A stretch of 64,000 nt of DNA from Paenibacillus sambharensis (GCF_003233845.1 NZ_QKRB01000058.1:51479-115478), one strand, 5' to 3'. Shown: positions 54,081-63,606, counted from the stretch's first letter. Notes: generated by a model from the letters alone, not told the origin. A program made the numbers and translations.

Positions 54081-54110
54081 TTGACAAAAACAATATTTGA
54101 AAGATACTAT
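54081..54110 (+). promoter_or_regulatory. Putative pectate lyase promoter
   Basis: -35 TTGACA (54081-54086) and -10 TACTAT (54105-54110), 18 bases apart, 44 bases before the start codon. Confidence 0.55.
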
Positions 54111-54153
54111 AATTATGTGAGAATAAGGATAAAAAAAAGGATGGTGTTTTGTA

Positions 54154-55197
54154 TTGAAAAGGCTTTCACTCTTGATAGCTGCAGTTGTACTCTTGGTTGT
54201 GGCTTTCCCCTCAACCTCACCTACTTTCGGGGCAGCTAATTTTCCAAACACAGGCACGACAGGGCTCACGGGGTTCGCAGGGAATGCCAAAAATGAATAT
54301 GGCGTTTACAAGTCTGCTGTCACAGGCGGCAAAAACGGCCAGATCATCTACATCAGCAACCTAAATGATCTGCGGACGCATGCAGCCGGCAATACTCCCA
54401 AAATTCTTGTCATTGAACGAAACATTTCGTCGTCCACACTGCAAAAAGTCAATTTCGGCGCAAACAAAACGATCGTGGGTTCATATGACAACCACACCCT
54501 GACGAACATACATTTTCGCTCCACTTCCAACTCGGGCAATGTCATCTTCCAGAACCTTACCTTCCAGCATTCTGCCAACATCAACGGAAATGATGATATC
54601 CAAATGTACATAAACTCAGGTTCGAACTATTGGATTGATCATGTCACGTTTGCGGGACACGGCTACAATCCCAATGGTAACGATCTGGATAAACTGCTTT
54701 ATATCGGAGATCGAGCGGATTACATTACAATTAGCAATTCCAAGTTCTCCAACCACAAATACGGAATCATCCTGGGTCATCCTAATGACGGCAACAGCAA
54801 TTATAATGGCGTGCCTCATGTGACCATGGCCAATAATTACTTTGAGAACCTGTACGTTCGTGGTCCAGGGCTCATGAGATACGGATACTTCCATATCAAG
54901 AACAACTATGCGAACAATTTCAACCAGGCTATTACAATTGGCGAAAAAGCACGCATTTATTCGGAAAACAACTATTTTGGTGCCGGTGCGGAAAAAGGAG
55001 GCATTCTTGATGACAAAGCCAAAGGTGAATTTACCGATACGGGCAGCACGCCGGCCTTGACCGCTCCGAGATCACCAAGAACGAACTGGAGACCAAGCAG
55101 CAACTACAGTTATGAAGTCCGGGATGCAAAATATGCACGCGAGTTTGTGACCAAATACGCAGGCTCGTCTAACACAACGCTTGTCTTTGGTAAATAA
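54154..55197 (+). CDS. Secreted pectate lyase, PL1 family
   Basis: A 347-residue exported parallel beta-helix lyase. Signal peptide [17 protein letters not shown] with cleavage near TFGA. PL1 motifs: [24 protein letters not shown] (Ca-binding Asp), and [21 protein letters not shown] with the catalytic Arg region. It cuts polygalacturonate by beta-elimination, giving the unsaturated oligomers that KduI/KduD handle after uptake. TTG start with AAAGGATGG upstream. It lies between a complete and a truncated copy of a Gfo/Idh/MocA gene. Confidence 0.92.
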   Translation: MKRLSLLIAAVVLLVVAFPSTSPTFGAANFPNTGTTGLTGFAGNAKNEYGVYKSAVTGGKNGQIIYISNLNDLRTHAAGNTPKILVIERNISSSTLQKVNFGANKTIVGSYDNHTLTNIHFRSTSNSGNVIFQNLTFQHSANINGNDDIQMYINSGSNYWIDHVTFAGHGYNPNGNDLDKLLYIGDRADYITISNSKFSNHKYGIILGHPNDGNSNYNGVPHVTMANNYFENLYVRGPGLMRYGYFHIKNNYANNFNQAITIGEKARIYSENNYFGAGAEKGGILDDKAKGEFTDTGSTPALTAPRSPRTNWRPSSNYSYEVRDAKYAREFVTKYAGSSNTTLVFGK

Positions 55198-55376
55198 ACT
55201 TCAAGTCTGCTTTGAAGTCCATACGAGAAGCTTTTACAGGGTGAATACCGTAAGTTGCCTATGCGTATAGGCCCCTTTAGATACACCTCTTTAAGATAGG
55301 ATAACCTGGCAGCCGTTAAAGACATGTAGTTAACTAACCAACTGTTTAAGAGTTCCTATGGTGCTCCTAAAGCCAC

Positions 55377-55436
55377 AAAAAAACGAGGCTGTTCCAAGCG
55401 CCATCTGAAATGGCGCGGAACAGCCTCGTGATTTTA
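55377..55436. terminator. Terminator of the oxidoreductase gene
   Basis: CGAGGCTGTTCC and GGAACAGCCTCG form a 12-base stem; seven A precede and ATTTTA follows. It serves the minus-strand oxidoreductase and possibly the pectate lyase. Confidence 0.85.
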
Positions 55437-55468
55437 CATAATGGATCAGCAACCAGTCCCTGCTTGCC

Positions 55469-56764
55469 TTACCCGTGGAACTTCACCAGATCCGCCACCT
55501 GCACCGGCTGGCCTGTGCGGATGGCCTTGTTCGCCGCAATGCCCGTCAGGATCGAGCGTGCTCCGTCCGTGTGGTCCGCCGCGCGGTTGAATTTGTCTTC
55601 CACCGGTACACCGAAGATGTCGTTCAGCAGCACCGGATCTCCGCCGCCGTGACCGCCCACGCCTTCCTCCACTTCAACCTCATATGGAGCGCCAAACATC
55701 GGGAACACATGGATCGACTTGTTCTGCAATGCGCCTTCCAGCGCCTTGTCACCGCCGGAATTGACATAGGACTTCTCGACGATCTTCATCTCGATGCGGC
55801 CCTTCGTGCCGTTGAAGGCAATCTGATAGCCCTCCCAAGGCATATACGCATTTAGGGAATAGGTCAGAATTGCATTGTTCTTGTAGCGGACCATCACGCC
55901 CATCGTATCCTCAATGTTGATGCCGTCTCCGAACACGCTCTGATCGCGGCGGTAGCCGTCCTCATGCTCGGCATCCAGGTACATCGCCTTCAGATGCTCG
56001 TTCTCATCCAGATGCAGCGCGAACGGGTCCCCCTTCGCATTCGGATGCCATGTCGCCCGGTCGTAAAACTCCGTCACGCCGCGCTGCTCGGCATTTTCCC
56101 GCCCGTAGAACAGCAGGTCTCCGAACGCAAACACTGTCTCCGGCTGCGATCCGATCCAGAAGTTCACCAGGTCAAAATGATGCGTCGACTTATGTACCAG
56201 CAGCCCGCCGCTGTTGCGCTTGTCGCGATGCCATCTGCGGAAGTAGTCCGCGCCATGCTGGGTGTTGAGCAGCCATTCGAAGTGTACCGAGGTCACCTGT
56301 CCGATCACGCCATCCATGATCAGCTCTCTCGCCTTCGTGTGATGCGGCGCATACCGGTAGTTGAACGTAACCCGCACATTCCGCCTCGTGCGGTCCACGG
56401 CATCCAGGATTTCCTGGCATTTCTTCTCATCGACTGTCATCGGCTTCTCGGTAATCACATCGCAGCCCAGCTCCATCGCGCGGATGATGTAGGTATGATG
56501 TGTCCGGTCCACGCTGGTCACGATAACCGCATCCGGCTTTTCCTTCTCAATCATTTCATCGAACTGGTGCGGCTTATAGGTGTTGACCGCATGGTAGCCA
56601 TGCTGCTCTGTAAGCCGTTTATTCGCGTAATCCATCCGCGTCTGATTCATATCACAAAATGCCGTCAGCTCAGATGTCTCATTATAATCCTTGGCAATCG
56701 CCGCATAGAAGAATTCCGCCCGTCCGCCGGAGCCGACCAGTACATACCGTTTTTTCCTGCTCAT
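55469..56764 (-). CDS. Gfo/Idh/MocA family oxidoreductase
   Basis: A 431-residue NAD(P)-dependent sugar dehydrogenase-type enzyme. N-terminal VLVGSGGRAEFFY loop, DAVIVTSVDRTHHTYI, the EKP motif in VITEKPMTVDEKKC, and a C-terminal beta-sheet domain beginning near residue 130. Substrate unknown. The ATG at 56764 follows GGAGGGGG. It diverges from an AraC regulator gene, which may control it. Its 3' part is duplicated at 53460-53954. Confidence 0.88.
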   Translation of the reverse strand: MSRKKRYVLVGSGGRAEFFYAAIAKDYNETSELTAFCDMNQTRMDYANKRLTEQHGYHAVNTYKPHQFDEMIEKEKPDAVIVTSVDRTHHTYIIRAMELGCDVITEKPMTVDEKKCQEILDAVDRTRRNVRVTFNYRYAPHHTKARELIMDGVIGQVTSVHFEWLLNTQHGADYFRRWHRDKRNSGGLLVHKSTHHFDLVNFWIGSQPETVFAFGDLLFYGRENAEQRGVTEFYDRATWHPNAKGDPFALHLDENEHLKAMYLDAEHEDGYRRDQSVFGDGINIEDTMGVMVRYKNNAILTYSLNAYMPWEGYQIAFNGTKGRIEMKIVEKSYVNSGGDKALEGALQNKSIHVFPMFGAPYEVEVEEGVGGHGGGDPVLLNDIFGVPVEDKFNRAADHTDGARSILTGIAANKAIRTGQPVQVADLVKFHG

Positions 56765-56905
56765 TGTCGTTGTCCCCCTCCAAGTCTTGTGAACCATGTA
56801 CCCTCAGATTACCGCAAAAATGGAGCCATTACGCCGCAATAATTGACTTCTTGCACCAAACCCCGCATAATTTGCGATAAAGATGGGCAGAAGGAGGCCG
56901 CTTCG

Positions 56906-57751
56906 ATGGGGGAACAGAATGAATGGCTGCAGTTTGACCCGCAGGGATCGTTATTCTCGCTCGAGTATATTGAACGGACCGGGCCATTCCGGATGGCCAC
57001 CGATCATTATCATAACTTCTATGAAATGTATGTGCTGCTGTCAGGGGAACGGCGGTATTTCATCCGGGACCGGTCCTACCACATTCAGCCGGGGGATATC
57101 GTACTCGTGGATAAGCAGGCGGTCCATCAGACCTCGGATGCCGGATCGCCGTCTCATCAGCGGATCGTCATCTACTTCTATGAAGCGTTCCTGCGCCAGT
57201 ACTACAAGAATGAGGCGGATTACCTGCTAAGCGTCTTCAAGCGGGAAAATCCCGTCTGCCGCCTGCCGGCCAAGGCCCGGCTGCAGCTGGATGCCGTGAG
57301 CGAGCGGATCATGCAGGAGCTGCGCGCCCGCGCGCCCGGCCAGGAAACCGCCATCCGGCATGCGGTCGTCGATCTGATGCTGCTGGCCGCACGGCATGAT
57401 GAGCAGGAAGAGGCGGCACCGCCGCTTGATACGCCTCTGTACCGCAAGATGACGGAGATCGCCCAGTTCATCAACAGCCATTACACAGAGCCGCTGACGC
57501 TAACGGAGCTGGCGGGCCATTTTCACATCAGCCCCTATTATCTGAGCCGCATGTTCAAGCAGGCGATCGGCTTGACGCTGAACGAGTACCTGAATATTAC
57601 GCGCATCAAAGAAGCCGAGCAGCTGCTGAAGGACACGGACATGAGCATCCTCGACGTATCGGCAGCCGTCGGCTATAATAACTTTTCCCACTTTGGCAAA
57701 ATGTTCAAGAAGCTCACCAAGGTTTCGCCTCGCACGTATAGGCGGGGTTAG
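56906..57751 (+). CDS. AraC family regulator, cupin type
   Basis: A 281-residue regulator: cupin N-terminus (HYHNFYEMYVLLSGERRYFI, IQPGDIVLVDKQAVHQT) typical of sugar-responsive members, then two HTH motifs (LTELAGHFHISPYYLSRMFKQA and ILDVSAAVGYNNFSHFGKMFKK). The ATG at 56906 follows AAGGAGG by eight bases. Divergent from the oxidoreductase gene across 141 bp, so that gene is its likely target. Confidence 0.9.
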   Translation: MGEQNEWLQFDPQGSLFSLEYIERTGPFRMATDHYHNFYEMYVLLSGERRYFIRDRSYHIQPGDIVLVDKQAVHQTSDAGSPSHQRIVIYFYEAFLRQYYKNEADYLLSVFKRENPVCRLPAKARLQLDAVSERIMQELRARAPGQETAIRHAVVDLMLLAARHDEQEEAAPPLDTPLYRKMTEIAQFINSHYTEPLTLTELAGHFHISPYYLSRMFKQAIGLTLNEYLNITRIKEAEQLLKDTDMSILDVSAAVGYNNFSHFGKMFKKLTKVSPRTYRRG

Positions 57752-57767
57752 TGCGGCGTCCCGGGCC

Positions 57768-59060
57768 TTATAACCCTAATCCCAGCTTCAGCCTCGCTTC
57801 ATCTACCGCTGCCTGCCCGGACCGTTCCGCTTCAGCCACTGCTTCCTCAATCGTTAATTCTCCTGCTATTGCCTTGTCCAGCACGGCCTGAGCGGCTGTC
57901 TTGAAGGCATCCAGGATTTCCGGTTCAATGACCAGGTACGGGTCAACATGATGGGGAGCGGGCTTCAAGGCATAGAGCGGTGACAAATCATGCTCGCCCA
58001 CCGGAATGATGTAATCCGTGATAGCAGGAAGTCCATAGTTCGGCTGATTCCGGGCTACCAGGCGGCTGTTCACCGGATCGCTTACGATAAATTTTAACAG
58101 TTCAGCAGCTTCCTTAGGATGCTCCGCCGCAACGGATACACCAAATATATCGTAGACGGCATAAGACGTTGAATATACCGGGTCCGCAGGATCAGCAGGC
58201 ACAGTTACCATCCCCCAGTCCATCACCTCTTCCCCGCTCTGCCTCGAGAACGGCTCCATGCTGTAAGCCACATTGTGGGAACCGACCGTCATTGCGGCAT
58301 CCTGTGTGAAGAAAGCCGGGGCCTGCATCGAGTCCATATCTTCCCCTTTATCATAAACAGCGCCTGTCCGGAAGGCTTCGACTGCGTAAGACCATATTTT
58401 CCTCCAGCTGTCCGTATTCATGGTTACCTTGTATGTCTTCGGATCCATATAGGACAGCTGCTGTGCTTCTCCAGCCTGGATAATGAAATTCAGCGTTACG
58501 TCCCGGTAATAATTCATCTGCAGTCCGTACAGGCGCTCCCCTTCGGTCGTCTCGGCAGGAAACTGTGAAGCCAGCGCGAAGACATCCTGCCAGCTCATCC
58601 CGTTAACCGGGTACGGCACCCTGTACTCGTCAAACAGCGTCTTATTGAAGTACAATGCCGCACTGTGGAAGGTTGGGGCCAGCCCATACAGCTGACCATC
58701 CGGTACGGCTGCTCCCAGCAGAGCTGTGACGACCGGAGACAAGCCCTCGGCAAGCTCACTTCCATTGTCCAGATAGGAGATTGCCCGCAGCTTTCCATCC
58801 TGGGCAGCTCTCTTGTAAGCTTCGGTTCCGTTCATGTATACGAGGTCCGTAGTACCCGCCTTAGCGGCATCCAGCTCCAGATCCTGAACAACCTTGACCT
58901 GAATGTGGGGAAATTTCGTCTCAAATGCATATCCGTACATCTTGTTAAACTGCTGGATAGACGGGTAGTTCACCGTGATGGTTACCGGCTCGTCGGGCTC
59001 AGGGCTCCGGCAGCCTGCCACAGCCAGCATAAAGACAATCATGATTAGTGCGGTTCGCAT
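57768..59060 (-). CDS. Orphan ABC solute-binding lipoprotein, paralogue 3
   Basis: A 430-residue family 1 binding protein. Lipobox VAGC, then VTITVNYPSIQQFNKMYGYA, FETKFPHIQVKVV, STALYF-like HSAALYFNKTLFDEYRVPYP and EAAELLKFIVSDPVNSRLV. GGAGG precedes the ATG. No permease nearby. Ends convergent with the AraC gene, 16 bp away. Confidence 0.85.
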   Translation of the reverse strand: MRTALIMIVFMLAVAGCRSPEPDEPVTITVNYPSIQQFNKMYGYAFETKFPHIQVKVVQDLELDAAKAGTTDLVYMNGTEAYKRAAQDGKLRAISYLDNGSELAEGLSPVVTALLGAAVPDGQLYGLAPTFHSAALYFNKTLFDEYRVPYPVNGMSWQDVFALASQFPAETTEGERLYGLQMNYYRDVTLNFIIQAGEAQQLSYMDPKTYKVTMNTDSWRKIWSYAVEAFRTGAVYDKGEDMDSMQAPAFFTQDAAMTVGSHNVAYSMEPFSRQSGEEVMDWGMVTVPADPADPVYSTSYAVYDIFGVSVAAEHPKEAAELLKFIVSDPVNSRLVARNQPNYGLPAITDYIIPVGEHDLSPLYALKPAPHHVDPYLVIEPEILDAFKTAAQAVLDKAIAGELTIEEAVAEAERSGQAAVDEARLKLGLGL

Positions 59061-59076
59061 GTGCAGCCTCCATTAT

Positions 59077-59101
59077 AAAAAGGGTGGGATAAACCCACCC
59101 T
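59077..59101 (-). terminator. Terminator of the 129-residue secreted protein gene
   Basis: AGGGTGGG and CCCACCCT pair around a five-base loop and are followed on the minus strand by four T then ATAATGG. Confidence 0.75.
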
Positions 59102-59109
59102 CCCGCTTA

Positions 59110-59499
59110 TTACCAGGATGTCGAAGCGTAGTCCTGATCGTAGGAACCGCCGCTGTAATAGGTTCTTGAAGTTGTGTTGAGTTTGTAGCTTCCCTTGGCG
59201 GAGTACGTCTTATCCTTCGTATACCAGGCTGCTTCTTCACCCTTGGTCGTAGTGGATACTACCGCCGACTCCAGCTGTGAACCCGAGGAAGTGGAGAACA
59301 CGCCCTGAACATTCAGCTTGGTCATCTTCGTATTCGTGGTTCTCGCATACGACTTGCCTCTTACATAGGTGGTTGATCCCTGGCTGTAATCAATGTAGGC
59401 ATTCGTGGTCACATCCGGATCAACAGCGGCAAAGGCTGGCAGGGCAGCACCAACAAGAGCAATTGCAGTCACAACCGATACAATAAGCTTCTTCTTCAT
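59110..59499 (-). CDS. Small secreted protein, unknown
   Basis: A 129-residue exported protein with a signal peptide (KKKLIVSVVTAIALVGAAL, cleavage after AFA). The mature ~105 residues are Ser/Thr/Tyr-rich, without cysteine, and look beta-rich (YVRGKSYARTTNTKMTKLNV). Not recognised. The ATG at 59499 is chosen as GAGGAG then lies ten bases away. It sits between two binding-lipoprotein genes and has its own terminator. Confidence 0.7.
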   Translation of the reverse strand: MKKKLIVSVVTAIALVGAALPAFAAVDPDVTTNAYIDYSQGSTTYVRGKSYARTTNTKMTKLNVQGVFSTSSGSQLESAVVSTTTKGEEAAWYTKDKTYSAKGSYKLNTTSRTYYSGGSYDQDYASTSW

Positions 59500-59668
59500 T
59501 ACATACACGCTCCTCTATAAGTTATGAATACGGGCAGAACATTCTGCGCATCTGGTTGTGTAATGCAGTACCTCCTTCCGGGCGGTATGAACAGCGAACT
59601 GCATATTCTGGGCTGTCTATGTATGTAAACGGAGCAGCTTAAGCTTCCGTGTACATCGGGAGAGATTA

Positions 59669-60889
59669 TTAAGGGCGGCTGCCGGCCAGCTCTTGCCCGG
59701 CTTCCGACAAGATGATTTCCGTTGCGGTATCTTCCTGAATCAGCCGAGTTACAACTTCCTCTACAATGGCGTAAGCCTTGGTCGATTCCTCTGTGCCTGG
59801 GGCACTTCCAAGCTTGTAGAAAGCCTCCATATAAGCATCCTCTGCTTCGCTCATCGAGATCATGGATGTCAGGATGGAAAATCCATAGGAAGACCGGTAT
59901 TCCAGCTCCGCCACCCTGTCCGACATGAAGTACTGCAGCAGCTCCCATGCCGCATCGGCATGGACTGATGCCGCGGGGATCGCGAAGAATCCGCCCGCTG
60001 TCATGGAACTTCCATTATCAGGATCTGCGGAATTTACAGGCATAGTCACCAATCCCCATTCCATGCCTGACTGCTGTTCCAGCATCCGGAACTCTTCGTA
60101 TGATACGGCTTGCATGGCGTATTCCCCTGATATGAAGGGATTGGTGCCGCTGCTGTTTATCGTATGGACCGCAATTCTGCCATCCTTCAACGGCTCACGT
60201 ATTAAGTTAAATACTGCTTCCCACTCCGGGCTGTGGAGAGTTGGACTATCGGCCGTTTCATCCCAGACCTGAAGATTCTGCAGCCGTCCCATATCCATCA
60301 CCCAATCCGCTGCAGAAGGATAGGCAAGTGACAGGCCCCGGTCAAACCGGCTGGCGAGCGCTATTAACTCATCCCAGGTCATCTGATCGGAAGGATAGTC
60401 GATCCCCATGTCATCAAACAGCTGTTTATTGTAAGCAATTGCCCTGGAATAGAAATTGGACGGGAGTCCATACAGCTTGCCCTTGCCATACTGCTTCGTC
60501 AGATCAACCACACTGGCCGCTAATGTCTCGAGCGGATAAGAATCACGCTGAATATATGTGTCGAGTTCCAGCAGGAGGCTGCTGTCGATGAATTCCTGAT
60601 AATCGTCGGCAGGTATGTACAGAAGGTCTGCCGAATTCTCCTTGGACCACTGTTCCGCTGAGATCTGCTTCTTCGCCATCTCATTCATCGGAACAACAGT
60701 ATACTTGAGCCTCGGGTACTCAATAGACAACAGGGATGCATACCGCTGTTCGAAGAGTTCTTCAGACGTGTAGCCTATTGTAAGACTGACCTCTTCCTCC
60801 CTAAGATCAGGGCTCTCTGCAGCACAGCCGGTCAGGGCAAGCAGACATATAGCAATTATAATAAGCGGGGTCCGAACCAGGGAGCACAC
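59669..60889 (-). CDS. Orphan ABC solute-binding lipoprotein, paralogue 4
   Basis: A 406-residue family 1 binding protein. Lipobox LTGC, then VSLTIGYTSEELFEQRYASLL, SADLLYIPADDY, FYSRAIAYNKQLFDDMGIDYP and AWELLQYFMSD. GTG start with AAAGAGGT upstream. Like paralogues 1-3 it has no permease genes. The 260-bp AT-rich gap upstream (60890-61150) holds only promoter-like AT tracts. Confidence 0.82.
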   Translation of the reverse strand: MCSLVRTPLIIIAICLLALTGCAAESPDLREEEVSLTIGYTSEELFEQRYASLLSIEYPRLKYTVVPMNEMAKKQISAEQWSKENSADLLYIPADDYQEFIDSSLLLELDTYIQRDSYPLETLAASVVDLTKQYGKGKLYGLPSNFYSRAIAYNKQLFDDMGIDYPSDQMTWDELIALASRFDRGLSLAYPSAADWVMDMGRLQNLQVWDETADSPTLHSPEWEAVFNLIREPLKDGRIAVHTINSSGTNPFISGEYAMQAVSYEEFRMLEQQSGMEWGLVTMPVNSADPDNGSSMTAGGFFAIPAASVHADAAWELLQYFMSDRVAELEYRSSYGFSILTSMISMSEAEDAYMEAFYKLGSAPGTEESTKAYAIVEEVVTRLIQEDTATEIILSEAGQELAGSRP

Positions 60890-61150
60890 CTCTTTCAGAA
60901 AAAGGAATATTAAGGTAATTGATATTAATAAATTATAATATTTGGAAAATTTCGTATATAGTTCTTAGTGCCTATATTTCGTGTCGAAAGTCTATGTTTG
61001 TTCACCATTCTGCCAATAGTATATTATAATCCACAGCAGTAAATGGAAAAGGAATAAGATTAGTCTGACACCATCCAAAAGGTTCATGACCGCCCAGTTT
61101 TTCTTGCAATCTAAACGATTGACTAATCTGACGGGAGGCAGCAATAACTC

Positions 61151-61420
61151 ATGGATTTGATCCTATTTATAATCGCGCTTGCCGCAGTCTTCGTGGTCTA
61201 CTATCGCAACCGAAATAAGGACAAGCTGTATCAGAGCCTCAGTCTCCTAGCTATCCTGAATATTCTCTATGTCCTGATGCTCATGACCATGCCCGACGTC
61301 AGCGTAACCTATATGCTGTTTTGGAGCATTGGCAGCGGCGGTCTTACCAAGCTCTTCATCCTCTATAGTTTCGCCGCCATGGTATTCGGGCTGCTGCATC
61401 AATCGGCCAACGATGAATAG
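61151..61420 (+). CDS. Small membrane protein, unknown
   Basis: An 89-residue protein with three hydrophobic helices (DLILFIIALAAVFVVYY; LLAILNILYVLMLMTM; LTKLFILYSFAAMVFGLL). GGGAGG lies 13 bases before the ATG, a long spacing. No family recognised. Confidence 0.6.
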   Translation: MDLILFIIALAAVFVVYYRNRNKDKLYQSLSLLAILNILYVLMLMTMPDVSVTYMLFWSIGSGGLTKLFILYSFAAMVFGLLHQSANDE

Positions 61421-61454
61421 GTGCTTGCAGCATACGAAAGGGAGCAGCACGCGG

Positions 61455-62120
61455 CTACTCCCCACTCCATTCTATATGAAACCGCGCTAGAAACTCCTCC
61501 ATATAACGATGCCTTTCTTCCGCAATGGAGCGGGCTGTGGCGGTGTTCATCAAGTCCTTCAGCTTCAGCAGCTTCTCATAAAAATGATTAACCGCCGGAC
61601 TTTTGCCGTTCCGGTATTCTTCCGATGTCATCGATATTCGTGGCTCGATGTCCGGATCATAGATGGGGTCACCCTTCCAGCCGGCATAAACGAATGTCCG
61701 GGCGATCGCTATTGCTCCAATCGCATCCAGCCGGTCCGCGTCCTGCACCACTTTACCCTCCAGCGTACGCATCGGCGGATTGCTTCCCGCATTGTAGGAC
61801 ATCGTGGAGATAATCTCCATGATATGCCTGCTATCCACTTCCGAGATGGGCTGCTCCTCCAGCCAGTTCTTCACCTTCTGCAATCCAGCTTCCTTGGACG
61901 GGTTCAGCTTTTCATCCGCCACATCATGCAGCCAGGCGGCAGCCGCGCTTAAACGCTGGTCGGCCCCCTCAAGCCGGGACAGCTTCCGCGCCATGGTTAC
62001 GACTCTATGGGTATGCCACCAGTCATGACCTGACCGGTCATCACCCAGTTCCTCCTTGGCAAACTGCGCAGCCGCTTGAAGCACATTTTCCCAATCCGTA
62101 GCGTCTCTGCTTGCTTCCAT
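61455..62120 (-). CDS. HD-domain phosphohydrolase
   Basis: A 221-residue HD-superfamily protein of the YpgQ/YedJ type. Metal ligands: His in GHDWWHTHRV, His-Asp in AWLHDVADEKL, and Asp in VVQDADRLDAIGAI, the conserved late motif. Members hydrolyse nucleotides or related phosphoesters; substrate unknown. Single gene. Confidence 0.9.
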   Translation of the reverse strand: MEASRDATDWENVLQAAAQFAKEELGDDRSGHDWWHTHRVVTMARKLSRLEGADQRLSAAAAWLHDVADEKLNPSKEAGLQKVKNWLEEQPISEVDSRHIMEIISTMSYNAGSNPPMRTLEGKVVQDADRLDAIGAIAIARTFVYAGWKGDPIYDPDIEPRISMTSEEYRNGKSPAVNHFYEKLLKLKDLMNTATARSIAEERHRYMEEFLARFHIEWSGE

Positions 62121-62226
62121 TTGCTTCCCCCTTGTTCTGAGCTGCCGGACTTTTACCAGCTTGATTATTAATTACAATTATCCCCCCACACTCTTGTAAT
62201 TCCACACCACCACCAAGCTAAGTCTG

Positions 62227-62410
62227 CTCGCCCGCATGCCTGGATGCCAGTCTGTCTACCTACTCGCCCGCATGCCTGGATGCCAGTCTGTCTACCTACT
62301 CGCCCACCTGCCTGTCTCCCCGCCCGCCCGCCTGCCTGCCTGCCTACCTGCCTACCTGTCTGCCTGTCTGCCTGCCTCCCCGCCTACCTGCCTGTCTACT
62401 CGCTTACCTA
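62227..62410. repeat. 36-bp duplication followed by CCTG-rich microsatellite
   Basis: Two identical 36-bp units (62227-62262 and 62263-62298), then a run of CCTG, CCTA and CCCG tetranucleotides to about 62410. Short proline/cysteine/leucine ORFs here come only from the repeat. Confidence 0.9.
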
Positions 62411-62419
62411 CCTGCCGCC

Positions 62420-62601
62420 GCATATTCCTGCGAATATGCAGGTTTTGGCTTTAGTTTGAGCGAGATCAGACCATATTCCTGCGAAAATACAGTTATTTTG
62501 CGCTGTACTTGCTGATACGGAAGAAAAGCCTCTAAATACCTGCACATTCGCAGGAATTCCTCCAGGCCGAGTTACCAGGGAACAAATACCTGCACTTCCG
62601 G
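62420..62601. repeat. Four-palindrome dispersed repeat module, copy 2
   Basis: CCTGCGAATATGCAGG at 62427, a decayed CCTGCGAAAATACAGT at 62478, CCTGCACATTCGCAGG at 62539, and a partial CCTGCACTTCCGG from 62589, cut by the IS element. Intervals are 51, 61 and 50. The same order and orientation as copy 1 at 2686-2875. Confidence 0.8.
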
Positions 62602-62674
62602 CTAGGCCCCCTAAAACCGGAGTCCTGCCCACCAAAAATAATGCAGGCATAGAATTACTCGTTTTTTCGGGGGA

Positions 62675-63583
62675 TTACATCGCTTTATGAAAAGCTGAAG
62701 AATCCTCCAGTGTCTGAACCCAAGCTGAAAACACGGCAGGAGGTTTTCGTTTTAAGCTGCCATGCATTCTACGGTTATTGTAGAAGTCCATGTATCCGTC
62801 TAGCTCTTCATATGCATCTTTAAAGGTTCTGAAGTCTCTCTTGCTGAATAGATCGCGTTCCAACAGGCTATGAAAGGATTCGATATAGGCATTCATATTA
62901 GGTGTTCTTGGAGGTATACGCTCGTGGATCACGCCGAGACTCTCACACATATCTCCAAACAGCTTGCTCACGAATTGAGGGCCGTTATCGGTACGAATAG
63001 TAGGCATCTCATCACCAGGGCGTAGACGGCTTTGTAGCGCATAACAAAGTGTCTGAACGGCATGCTTAGCCTCACAAGATGTTCCCCTGTACTGCTGAAC
63101 AACGACGCGGTCAAACACATCAATGATGCTGAGCACATAGAAGAATCGCTCGAGCCCACGGACGTAGCCATACTTAATATCCATTTGCCACAACTGGTTG
63201 GAGCCTGTAACGACACGGTTTTTCGGCAGCCTGCGCGGATGCGCCTGAACTCGCTGACGTGGTTTTTGAAGAATGCCCAACTCGTTACATAACCGGTATG
63301 CTTTCTTTTTGTCTAGCCTCACGTTGTACTTGTCACGTATGCATTGCGCAAGGAGTTTATACCCGTAAACATGCTCTTCGCCTTCGATGAGCTCAAGCAA
63401 CCAGTCATTGATCTGGCTGTCCACTACGCGTTCGCCATCAAACGTATGAGAGTATCCAGGCACAGGGCGACCACGCCGGTTTTCTGCAGGGCGCTCAGGC
63501 GGGCAAGACATCTCTCTTTTCTTTCGATCATAATAGGTGGATTCAGCGATACCTAGAATGCGCAGAACCAATGCTGCTGGCAC
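62675..63583 (-). CDS. IS3-family transposase OrfB, DDE catalytic part
   Basis: A 302-residue integrase-fold transposase. HTH_21-like N-terminus (GYKLLAQCIRDKYNVRLDKKK), and the DDE triad: Asp in LWQMDIKYGY, Asp in IRTDNGPQF and Glu in NMNAYIESFHSLLERD, with C-terminal YNNRRMHGSLKRKPPAVF. No start with a ribosome binding site; it is expected to be made as an OrfAB fusion by -1 frameshift. Frame and triad are intact. Confidence 0.92.
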   Translation of the reverse strand: MPAALVLRILGIAESTYYDRKKREMSCPPERPAENRRGRPVPGYSHTFDGERVVDSQINDWLLELIEGEEHVYGYKLLAQCIRDKYNVRLDKKKAYRLCNELGILQKPRQRVQAHPRRLPKNRVVTGSNQLWQMDIKYGYVRGLERFFYVLSIIDVFDRVVVQQYRGTSCEAKHAVQTLCYALQSRLRPGDEMPTIRTDNGPQFVSKLFGDMCESLGVIHERIPPRTPNMNAYIESFHSLLERDLFSKRDFRTFKDAYEELDGYMDFYNNRRMHGSLKRKPPAVFSAWVQTLEDSSAFHKAM

Positions 63584-63606
63584 TCCCCGCTTAATAAATG
63601 GTTCTG

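Noticed and set aside
62236..62459. Overlapping Cys/Pro/Leu-rich ORFs
   Set aside because: They are products of the CCTG-type repeat, open in more than one frame, with no ribosome binding site.
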